DNA of 31,455 nucleotides, from contig CAZYZB010000008.1 of NCBI GenBank assembly GCA_964651405.1, positions 1 through 31,455 on the forward strand, written 5' to 3'. Source of the stretch: JAWBOD01 sp964651405. Its GTDB lineage: Archaea; Aenigmatarchaeota; Aenigmatarchaeia; Aenigmatarchaeales; Aenigmatarchaeaceae. Shown piece after piece: positions 16,511 through 23,657 of this stretch. Every line of letters starts with the position of its first letter. Position 1 is the stretch's first letter. Position numbers and translations under genes: made by a program. A model generated the notes under the pieces. That model saw nothing but the letters and a program-made list of their open reading frames with translations, ran no database searches and had not been told where the DNA came from.

Positions 16511-16514
16511 TCAT

Positions 16515-16646
16515 ATGAAACTTGGTATTTGTCAATGCTGTGGAGGCATTTCAACCCAGACTTGTCCTACTTGCGGTGCTAGCGTTTGTATTAAATGCAC
16601 TATATCTGGCGGTTGCAAAGTTTGCGAAGGAAAAAAGAAAGTTTAG
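16515..16646 (+). CDS. 43-residue Cys-rich zinc-binding miniprotein
   Basis: The frame MKLGICQCCGG...KKKV has nine cysteines in 43 residues (6, 8, 9, 17, 20, 25, 28, 34, 37), arranged as CQCC, CPTC, CIKC and CKVC. This is enough for two interleaved zinc sites. It begins 4 nt after the regulator's stop and ends in a basic tail. Small zinc proteins with CPxCG-type knuckles are widespread in archaea. It could bind nucleic acid or a partner protein; no function is known. The even knuckle spacing argues against a chance frame. Confidence 0.75.
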   Translation: MKLGICQCCGGISTQTCPTCGASVCIKCTISGGCKVCEGKKKV

Positions 16647-16684
16647 TTTCATCTCGTTTCCGATTAACTAAATTCTACCAAATT

Positions 16685-16912
16685 TTAAATGCTTTGTAAA
16701 GCTTCTATCAAACCGTTCTTTATATCTTCCTCAGCTGGAAATCCCAAAGCATTCTTGAATCTTTTTTGTCCTGTTGGTGTTATGAATCCCTTAGAAATTG
16801 AAATGAACTCATTTTCGCCTTCAGGAGTCTTGGCTCTTTTTCGAGCTATCTCCAAGAACTTGTTATTTCCAAACTTGATTTCCTTGGTTTCAATTGTTTC
16901 GAATTCTACCAT
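16685..16912 (-). CDS. Conserved-looking small hypothetical protein
   Basis: 75 residues, soluble, mixed charge, beginning with MVEFETIETKEIKFG and ending with a helix (EEDIKNGLIEALQSI). A strong Shine-Dalgarno GGGAGGTT stands about 8 nt before the ATG, unusual in this window where many genes look leaderless. The region FISISKGFITPTGQKRFKNAL resembles a strand-turn-helix and recalls small archaeal proteins of unknown function. Transcribed alone, convergent with the Cys-rich miniprotein. Family not recognised. Confidence 0.7.
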   Translation of the reverse strand: MVEFETIETKEIKFGNNKFLEIARKRAKTPEGENEFISISKGFITPTGQKRFKNALGFPAEEDIKNGLIEALQSI

Positions 16913-17012
16913 TTCTATAACCTCCCTTATTTTCTAAAGTGATTACTCCTTTAGTTATATAAATATTAATGATAGTAGGGGTTTAAATATTTACTGGTAG
17001 GTAATAAATTAT

Positions 17013-17420
17013 ATGACTCTTAAACCTCGTGAATACTTTAAACTAGCTTTAGAAGCTGTAACTGTGTTTCCTTTAGCACTAGACTATAAAATGAAAAGAA
17101 AGATAGAAAAAGATTCTGAGACTTTATTAAGTGAAGAAAATCTAGAGAGTACTAAAACCTTAGCCATGACTATAAAGCAACAACTAACTCTTGATCGTCA
17201 ATATAATTCATTCCCTTGGTTTAATAGAGATGGAATTCTTACTAGAAAAGCTAAGGAATATGTATTAAATACTGCAGATAAACTAGAAGAAATAAAAAGA
17301 GCTGAAGTAATGGATAATTACCATAAAGCATTAGATAAAGGTCAAGCTACGATAGATACGAAATCATATGAAAAAGAAACTGATATTATAGTAATTCCAC
17401 CAGAAACTATACTAGAGTAG
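17013..17420 (+). CDS. Hypothetical helical protein
   Basis: 135 residues, mostly helical and Lys/Glu-rich (about 28-110), no signal peptide or membrane segment. A TATA box GTTTAAATATTT (16981-16992) about 26 nt before the ATG points to a leaderless mRNA. The last 14 nt overlap the EF-1beta gene end to end on the other strand. The family is not recognised; length and clean promoter support a real gene. Confidence 0.6.
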   Translation: MTLKPREYFKLALEAVTVFPLALDYKMKRKIEKDSETLLSEENLESTKTLAMTIKQQLTLDRQYNSFPWFNRDGILTRKAKEYVLNTADKLEEIKRAEVMDNYHKALDKGQATIDTKSYEKETDIIVIPPETILE

Positions 17421-17655
17421 CAGATTCTGTTTCTATATCAGAAACACCTTTAACTTCTCTTATTTTATTTTCCAATTCTCCGGTCTCTTTGTCTGGAACT
17501 ATAACTAGTATCCTTAACATATTTAATCCAAATGCTATTGGCTCTATCTTGGCGTCCTGAATTTTTATTTTCTTAGAAATCTCAGCTTTTATTTTTTCCA
17601 AGTCAATCTCAGGAGATTCTGGCATTATTTTCAGAGCAACAGCAACATTTCCCAT
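17407..17655 (-). CDS. Archaeal elongation factor 1-beta
   Basis: Nucleotide exchange factor for EF-1alpha in translation. The 82 residues match the compact archaeal family (about 85-90). It begins MGNVAVALKIMPESPEID, has the conserved IEPIAFGLNMLRILVIVPD core (about 37-55) and ends in VKGVSDIETESATLV, a ferredoxin-like fold. Its ATG overlaps the stop of the upstream zinc protein by one base (TAATG), so the two are co-translated. Confidence 0.95.
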   Translation of the reverse strand: MGNVAVALKIMPESPEIDLEKIKAEISKKIKIQDAKIEPIAFGLNMLRILVIVPDKETGELENKIREVKGVSDIETESATLV

Positions 17656-17819
17656 TAAGGACCCTCAAAATTACAAACTATACATCTGTATGGATTAGAA
17701 AGCTTTTTGCACCTTCTACATCTTATTATAGTTCCTTCTCCACAATTAGGACATTTAAATTTAACAAAGCCTTCTTGACCTGTAACATTTGTCCCGCAAC
17801 TAGAGCATATAAGTTTCAT
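17655..17819 (-). CDS. 54-residue zinc-ribbon protein upstream of EF-1beta
   Basis: The frame MKLICSSCGTNVT...CNFEGP has four knuckles: CSSC (5-8), CPNC (23-26), CRRC (34-37) and CIVC (46-49), enough for two zinc ions. Short archaeal proteins with four CPxCG-like motifs are known, and the haloarchaeal HVO_2753 group has this design. I recall similar genes lying beside EF-1beta, which fits the one-base overlap seen here. A role in translation is plausible but inferred from context. Confidence 0.85.
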   Translation of the reverse strand: MKLICSSCGTNVTGQEGFVKFKCPNCGEGTIIRCRRCKKLSNPYRCIVCNFEGP

Positions 17820-17871
17820 TTAATTCACTTTAGATTAAATATATTTAAATGTTATCTATTATTTGAGATTA

Positions 17872-18975
17872 ATGCTTTACAAAAGTTTATCTATGCCTAA
17901 TGTGAGCGTTGCTACTGGCCTCTACTCTCACCTAGATTCTGTAATAAAAGTCAATAAAGATATTCTTAGATGGATAGAAAATTCCAAAGCAAAAAAACCT
18001 AAAAATGTTGTTTTAAGTTCAATAGAAGAAGTAGCTTACGTTCTTAAGAGTTCAAATGATGATAACGAATCTATAATTTCTAAAAAAGTCTTTGATGAAT
18101 TAAAATCAACTTTCCCAAAGAGAGAGTTGAGAACTGGCGGTAATGGAAACAACATGGGCAGAGCCTTATTTGGATTAGGAATTATACCGCTTGTCTCATA
18201 TCCTACTAGGCCTGAAAAACTTATGAGAGCTTCTCCAGATTTTAAAGTTGCGTTAGGAGATAAACTTAAGACACCAAAAAGAGCAATAAGAAAAAATGAT
18301 CCTGAATACGAACATATAATTTTTGAATCCAACAAATGGAGAAATATTTTAACATGGGATATGATGGCTTCTCAAGGCATATTTGATGATGATTTTCTAA
18401 AACTTGCATTTAATTCGAAATTCACAGATATAGCAATAATCGGCTATGCTCATTTGCTTTTGCCAAAATACAAGAGAAGGACAGATTATTTATTAGATTT
18501 TGTGAAAAATAAAAGACCTAAAGTTCACCTAGAATTTGGTTTAGGCTGTGAAGAATCAATGAGATATGCCATGAAAAGACTTTCAGAAAATGGTGCTTGC
18601 GATTCTTGGGGGTTAGATGAAAAAGAATGCAAAGTTTATTTGAAGGCCAAATCTGAAAGCATAAATGACTTGATGGAAGCAGCGCTTGAAGCTGCAAAGG
18701 ATTACAGCCTGAAAAGGATATGCGTTCATAGCTCTAAATTTGCATTTTCAGTTTCTAAGTATGACGTTAATAAAGAAGTGGAAGCCTTAAAAGCTGGATG
18801 TTTGATTGCAAGTTCAAAAGCTTCTAATAAAACAATAAAAGGACAAATCTTGAAGAAAAAAATAAATAATTATAATTTCTGTTTAGTCCCATCTTTTTTC
18901 AATCCTCATCTAAGAAAAATAACTGGATTGGGAGATATTTTTGCTGCTGTACAAGCTGTTAAGATTCTAAGCTAA
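17872..18975 (+). CDS. pfkC: ADP-dependent phosphofructokinase/glucokinase
   Basis: Uses ADP to phosphorylate fructose 6-phosphate or glucose in the archaeal modified glycolysis. The 367 residues are a ribokinase-like fold shortened relative to the usual 450. RTGGNGNNMGRAL (about 84-96) is the sugar-binding region and the near C-terminal GLGDIF contains the catalytic Asp of the GxGD motif. Other landmarks are YAHLLLPKYK and HLEFG. Whether it prefers glucose or fructose 6-phosphate cannot be told from sequence. A TTG at 17863 is in frame, but TATA-like TATTTAAAT (17842-17850) lies 26 nt before the ATG at 17872, so that start is chosen. Its stop abuts the stop of the next gene with no gap. Confidence 0.88.
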   Translation: MLYKSLSMPNVSVATGLYSHLDSVIKVNKDILRWIENSKAKKPKNVVLSSIEEVAYVLKSSNDDNESIISKKVFDELKSTFPKRELRTGGNGNNMGRALFGLGIIPLVSYPTRPEKLMRASPDFKVALGDKLKTPKRAIRKNDPEYEHIIFESNKWRNILTWDMMASQGIFDDDFLKLAFNSKFTDIAIIGYAHLLLPKYKRRTDYLLDFVKNKRPKVHLEFGLGCEESMRYAMKRLSENGACDSWGLDEKECKVYLKAKSESINDLMEAALEAAKDYSLKRICVHSSKFAFSVSKYDVNKEVEALKAGCLIASSKASNKTIKGQILKKKINNYNFCLVPSFFNPHLRKITGLGDIFAAVQAVKILS

Positions 18976-19254
18976 TTATTCGAATAAACTGATTAACGCT
19001 TTCCTGAGTTCTTCGCCTCTGAGATCTTCTTTCTTTATTTTTGCCGCTCTTTTGGCTAGTCTTTTTTCTTGCATTACATTTGCTAGCCAAGCTTCAAAGT
19101 CATTCTTGCCGTCTCTGAGATGGAACTCTAAACTCTCTATCGAAACAACTTTAACCTGGTTTGAAAATTCGTCCAAGTTATGAGCTATTTGACCTATCCA
19201 ACCTTTATGATTACAAAACCAAAATGCATGTTCTTTAGATACTGTTTTTGCCAT
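18976..19254 (-). CDS. DUF5752-like small protein
   Basis: 92 residues with aromatic-rich N terminus KEHAFWFCNHKGWIGQIAHNL, a middle DLRDG-type segment (SLEFHLRDGKNDFEAWL) and a basic helical C terminus. It resembles archaeal DUF5752 proteins, which I recall near carbohydrate genes; function unknown. It converges on pfkC with no gap and diverges from the glycogen operon over 93 nt. ATTTAAAACC on the minus strand (19280-19271) is a fitting TATA box 26 nt before its ATG. Confidence 0.65.
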   Translation of the reverse strand: MAKTVSKEHAFWFCNHKGWIGQIAHNLDEFSNQVKVVSIESLEFHLRDGKNDFEAWLANVMQEKRLAKRAAKIKKEDLRGEELRKALISLFE

Positions 19255-19270
19255 TACAACACCACTACAA

Positions 19271-19347
19271 GGTTTTAAATACCATCCTATATAATTATAG
19301 TTATACTTTCCCTTATAAAGATGATGTAGATATTAGGATGATGTAGA
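19271..19347 (+). promoter_or_regulatory. Glycogen operon leader with an 11-bp direct repeat
   Basis: CTTATAAAG (19312-19320) is a TATA candidate. GATGATGTAGA occurs at 19320-19330 and again at 19337-19347, directly touching the ATG at 19348. Each copy contains ATG ATG TAG, a two-codon open frame. The repeat could be an operator or a translational control element. Confidence 0.45.
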
Positions 19348-20496
19348 ATGCGAGTATTAATGTTAGGCTGGGAGTTCCCTCCAGCTAAAACAGGTGGCTT
19401 AGGAACACACTGTTACGAACTTGTGAGAAAACTTGGTTCAAAAAGTGTTAATGTAATTCTTCTAATCCCAAAAAGAAGCCAAAATATTAAACATAATATA
19501 CCGAACGTTGAGATAGAGGAAGTCGGTTCTGTTCCAATAATGCCTTACAACTCAACGAGAGAGTCTACAGTAACATTTGAGAAAGGATATGGATGGAACT
19601 TCCTCAAGGAAGTGGAGGTTTTCAACAAAAAATGTGTTGAAGCTGCTTTAAAAAAGAAGTTTGACGTGATACATTGCCATGATTGGATTACAATGAATGC
19701 TGGCATAGAAGTAAAGAAAAAAACTGGAAAGCCTTTGGTAATCACTGTCCATTCAACTGAGTACGACAGGACTGCTAACATCTATCCGTTAAATAGCATA
19801 GTTGATATAGAAAAAAGAGGCGTCCAAGAAGCAGACCTAATAATAACTGTTAGTAAACAGATGAAGCAGCAACTCGTAGAGAGATATGGAGCTGATGAAA
19901 GAAAAATCAGAGTGATATACAATGGAATAAATGCTTCTAAATACTTTGGCTTAACTCCAAAACAAAGAAAAAACATTGTCTTGTTCTTAGGGAGGCTTAC
20001 TATTCAGAAAGGTCCTTGGTTCTTTTTGCATGCTGCTAAAAAGGTCTTGGAAAAGAAAAATGACGTTACGTTCGTAGTCGCTGGACAAGGAGACAAGATG
20101 GCAGAACTAATAAAGCAGTCTATAGACATGGGTATAGGAGACCATGTCCTCTTCACTGGTTATCTTACTGAAGAGGAAGTTAACTATGCTTATGCAATGG
20201 CCGACGTCTATGTTATGCCTTCTGTTGCAGAACCCTATGGCATAACAGCCTTAGAGGCTGTTGCATCAGGAACTCCTGTCATAGTATCTAAAAATGCAGG
20301 AGTAGCAGAAGAGATAAAGCATTGCTTCAAGGTAGATTTCTGGGACACCTATGAGATGGCAGATAAGATACTCGGAATTCTAAAGTATCCTGTCTTAGGA
20401 GAATGTATGAGAAGAAATGGTTATAGCGAAATTAAAAAGTTTGGTTGGGAAAGAACTGCTGACCAGACCATAGACGTATATAGGAGTTTATTATGA
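19348..20496 (+). CDS. Glycosyltransferase GT4, glycogen synthase-like
   Basis: A GT-B retaining glucosyltransferase of 382 residues. The N terminus GWEFPPAKTGGLGTH (8-22) contains the KTGGLG loop used by glycogen/starch synthases for nucleotide-sugar binding. HCHDW lies near 110, FLGRLTIQKG starts the second domain (about 213) and EPYGITALE (about 294-302) is the E-x7-E catalytic/donor motif. It probably elongates alpha-glucan or primes it. First of four co-directional genes; its TGA overlaps the next ATG (ATGA, 20493-20496). Donor (ADP- or UDP-glucose) is not evident. Confidence 0.88.
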   Translation: MRVLMLGWEFPPAKTGGLGTHCYELVRKLGSKSVNVILLIPKRSQNIKHNIPNVEIEEVGSVPIMPYNSTRESTVTFEKGYGWNFLKEVEVFNKKCVEAALKKKFDVIHCHDWITMNAGIEVKKKTGKPLVITVHSTEYDRTANIYPLNSIVDIEKRGVQEADLIITVSKQMKQQLVERYGADERKIRVIYNGINASKYFGLTPKQRKNIVLFLGRLTIQKGPWFFLHAAKKVLEKKNDVTFVVAGQGDKMAELIKQSIDMGIGDHVLFTGYLTEEEVNYAYAMADVYVMPSVAEPYGITALEAVASGTPVIVSKNAGVAEEIKHCFKVDFWDTYEMADKILGILKYPVLGECMRRNGYSEIKKFGWERTADQTIDVYRSLL

Positions 20497-21656
20497 CTTC
20501 AATATGCTTTTACTTCCAAGTACATCAGCCAATGAGGCTGAACAGGTTTAATATCTTTAATGGCAACAGTGCATATTTTGATGAGCACAAGAACAGGCAA
20601 ATATTTGAGAAGGTTTCAAACAAGTGCTATATTCCAACAAACAACATATTGCTAAACCTTATAGAACAACATAAGAACAAGTTCAAAATCGCCTTTAGCT
20701 TAACCGGCGTATTTATCGAGCAATGCCAGAAATATGCACCTCATGTCATAGAATCTTTTAAGCAATTAGCAAACACTGGAAAAGTTGAATTTTTAAGCGA
20801 AACTTACTATCATTCCTTATCAGCTTTATTTTCTCAAAAAGAGTTTGAGGAGCAAATAAGACTTCACAATAATCTGATAAATGATTTGTTTGGACAGAAA
20901 CCTGAGGTATTTAGAAATACAGAGGCCATGTATTCTAATTCAATAGCAAAAACAATTGAAAACCTAGGTTACAAAGGCATAATAACTGAAGGCCATGAAA
21001 AAGTGCTCTCTTGGAGATCTCCTAACTACTTGTATAAACCAGCAGGATGTGAAAGCATTGTCTCCTTATTAAGGAACTATAAACTTAGCGATGACATAGG
21101 ATTTAGATTTTCTGCAAAATGGTGGGAAGGTTACCCATTAACTGCAGACAAATATGCATCTTGGCTATCAAAGTGCGAAGGGGATTGCATAAACTTATTC
21201 ATAGATTATGAGACTTTTGGAGAACATCAATGGCAAGATACAGGAATATTCGAATTTTTAAGGCATCTTCCAAATGAGGTCTTGAAATACAGCCATCTTG
21301 AGTTTAAGACACCCTCAGAAGTTGTTAAAAGTTACAAGCCTGTTGGAACAATAGATGTTCCTTATGTGTTATCGTGGGCTGATGTAGATAGAGACGCCTC
21401 TGCTTGGCTTGAAAACGAGATGCAAAAATTTGCATTTGATCAAATGATAAAACTTGAAGAAAAGGTAAGACAAAACCCAGAACTTCTTAAGGTATGGAGG
21501 CAATTGCAGATATCAGACCATTTCTATTACATGTGCACGAAATGGTTTGCAGATGGCGATGTTCACAAATACTTTAATGCTTATGACTCTCCTTACGATG
21601 CTTTCATAAATTACATGAACGTCTTGCAAGACATAAAGAGCAGATTAGGTGTTTGA
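20493..21656 (+). CDS. GH57 alpha-amylase-like glucan hydrolase
   Basis: 387 residues, a short GH57 enzyme. Motif 1 HQPMR (11-15), nucleophile in FRNTEAMYS (E144) and motif 4 FIDYETFGEHQ (acid D238) are all in place, so the catalytic pair is intact. It would cleave or rearrange alpha-1,4-glucan in the cytoplasm; no signal peptide is seen. GH57 branching enzymes are longer, so amylase is preferred, though branching activity is not excluded and no other branching enzyme is in the window. It is coupled to the gene before it, and its TGA is followed immediately, in the same frame, by the next gene's TTG. Confidence 0.9.
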   Translation: MTSICFYFQVHQPMRLNRFNIFNGNSAYFDEHKNRQIFEKVSNKCYIPTNNILLNLIEQHKNKFKIAFSLTGVFIEQCQKYAPHVIESFKQLANTGKVEFLSETYYHSLSALFSQKEFEEQIRLHNNLINDLFGQKPEVFRNTEAMYSNSIAKTIENLGYKGIITEGHEKVLSWRSPNYLYKPAGCESIVSLLRNYKLSDDIGFRFSAKWWEGYPLTADKYASWLSKCEGDCINLFIDYETFGEHQWQDTGIFEFLRHLPNEVLKYSHLEFKTPSEVVKSYKPVGTIDVPYVLSWADVDRDASAWLENEMQKFAFDQMIKLEEKVRQNPELLKVWRQLQISDHFYYMCTKWFADGDVHKYFNAYDSPYDAFINYMNVLQDIKSRLGV

Positions 21657-23657
21657 TTGGAGGTAAACAATTTAAAATGGGAGTATGTCCCTAAAGAAAA
21701 TCCAGATTGGGATTTTGCTAGAAATCCATTTACAGTCATCAAAAGACCTCAAGGAACATGGTCTCAATCAATATTTTCTGTTAAACATGAAAATCTAATA
21801 GCCCCTAACAGAGACTATAGATATCATGGGTTAAACGTACATGTTGGAAATGAATACTGGAAGTTCTTGGACTGTATATTTTTTGGAATAAAGGATGTAA
21901 ATCTAGAGCCGATAAAAGTAATAACTTTCCCTTGGAAAAGCATTTATCAGTATGCTGGAAAAAACACGAAGGTAGATGTGGAGTATTATCTTGCTAGAGA
22001 CTTGAAGAATGGAATTTCTGCCAGAGTCTTATTTGACGTAAGAAAGCCTAATGGCGGAGAACTAGTAATAAAGCCTCTCGTTGATATAAGAAGCGTTTTT
22101 TCCCATTCTTATCCAGAAAAAATAGAAACAGAAGTCTTAGATGACCAGCTTATTGCATCGAGAGATGGGAATAAAATATCATTTTTCATTGAAGATGGGT
22201 TAGCATCTAAGAATAGACAGATAATTAACTGGTGGTACAAACTTGGCAGTGGTTTTAGAGAGCAGAGAAATGAAGGGATAAAATTCATTTCAGAATATGA
22301 AAACCCTCTGTTTATAGGTGAAATAAGAAGAAGTTTTTTTGACGGCGAAAAGATTTCTCTAATAATAAATTGCAACAGAGATTATGATAATTTAGACTTT
22401 GATGAAAACGAGGAGGAAGAAAAAAGTTACCTAGATAAGCTAACAAATAAGTTTGATTGTAAAAAAGAAGTGCTGGCAAGAATAATTACCTTGGATAAGT
22501 TTGGCATCCTAGAAAACAAAGAAGTTATCCCTGAAGCAGGAGATTTTTGGTTCAAACAAGTATGGCTAAGAGATCTGATGGAGTTCATGATTAACAATTT
22601 TAACACTCTTATCAGGATAGATGGTAAAAGAGTTGAAAGTGTTTTAAAATGGGCATTAAACCAGCAGGATTTAAAGACTGGAAGATTTCCAAACTTTAAG
22701 GACAACTTTGACTCAACAGATGCAGGCTTACTTTTCTTCATTTTTGCTGAAAAATATTTAAGGACATTCGAAAACAAAGAAATAGCAGCAGACGTATTAA
22801 AAAAACTTAACTTAATGTTAAAGAGATTTTCTGAAAATACCCTTGAAATAGATGGTCCACCAGTTATTCAGAATAATGCACTTTACTCAATGCCTTGGCA
22901 CTCATGGACAGACTCTAGAGTGCCTTTATTTGGAAAGTTAATATCAACAAGAATTCCTTTCAATTGGACAAATGAACTAAAGCTTGAGGATTTGTGTAAG
23001 CCAGCACTTTTACCTGAAATAAATGCTTTGTATATAAGAGTTCTAAAGGCTGGAGAATTTTTATCTGATATTGTAACGTCAGAAGAAAACTTCATAGACC
23101 AATACAAAAAGGCTATAACAAAATATAAAAAAATTTTCAAGAACAAAAACTACCTCTATTCGCTTGTCTTAAATGATAGGAAAGACCCGACAGAAACTTC
23201 AATGGCTTTAACTTCTGCTGTTTTATTACATAATCATGTTTTTAACACAAAAGATTTGGAGAACATGTGGCCCGTTGTTGAGAAGATACTAGTCAAAAAA
23301 AGAGGAAAAATATTCGGAATTATTACTAGAAATGTAAACGATAGGACATATTTCAATGACTACCAATATCATGGCGCAGTCATCTGGCCAAGAGATAGCC
23401 CGTATCTAATCAAGTATTTGAAAATTATAGGCGAGGATAGAAAAGTGAAAGAGATACTTGAAAGTAATCTTTGGCATCAGATGGATGAGGGAGCAATATT
23501 TTACTGTAACGAGCTGTTTTCCTTGCCTGAAGGTAAAAATCCAAGCCCAACAAAAACAAGCAATGAGCCGATACCAATGAAGAACCCAATACAGTTATGG
23601 TCCCATTTTTGCGATGCATATTTAGAAAACAACAAGAGGAATAATAATGGAACCTAG
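21657..23657 (+). CDS. Glycogen debranching enzyme (amylo-alpha-1,6-glucosidase type)
   Basis: 666 residues. An N-terminal beta-rich region (1-270) precedes an (alpha/alpha)6 catalytic domain with WLRDLMEF (about 304), STDAGLLFF, WTDSRVP and YHGAVIWPRDSPY (about 571). This pattern belongs to archaeal/bacterial GDE and GH15-like glucosidases. It removes alpha-1,6 branches of glycogen. The start must be TTG at 21657: the preceding in-frame codon is the GH57 stop and the first later Met lies over 100 residues in. AGGTG stands 5 nt before the TTG. It overlaps the GT3 gene by 11 nt. Confidence 0.85.
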   Translation: MEVNNLKWEYVPKENPDWDFARNPFTVIKRPQGTWSQSIFSVKHENLIAPNRDYRYHGLNVHVGNEYWKFLDCIFFGIKDVNLEPIKVITFPWKSIYQYAGKNTKVDVEYYLARDLKNGISARVLFDVRKPNGGELVIKPLVDIRSVFSHSYPEKIETEVLDDQLIASRDGNKISFFIEDGLASKNRQIINWWYKLGSGFREQRNEGIKFISEYENPLFIGEIRRSFFDGEKISLIINCNRDYDNLDFDENEEEEKSYLDKLTNKFDCKKEVLARIITLDKFGILENKEVIPEAGDFWFKQVWLRDLMEFMINNFNTLIRIDGKRVESVLKWALNQQDLKTGRFPNFKDNFDSTDAGLLFFIFAEKYLRTFENKEIAADVLKKLNLMLKRFSENTLEIDGPPVIQNNALYSMPWHSWTDSRVPLFGKLISTRIPFNWTNELKLEDLCKPALLPEINALYIRVLKAGEFLSDIVTSEENFIDQYKKAITKYKKIFKNKNYLYSLVLNDRKDPTETSMALTSAVLLHNHVFNTKDLENMWPVVEKILVKKRGKIFGIITRNVNDRTYFNDYQYHGAVIWPRDSPYLIKYLKIIGEDRKVKEILESNLWHQMDEGAIFYCNELFSLPEGKNPSPTKTSNEPIPMKNPIQLWSHFCDAYLENNKRNNNGT

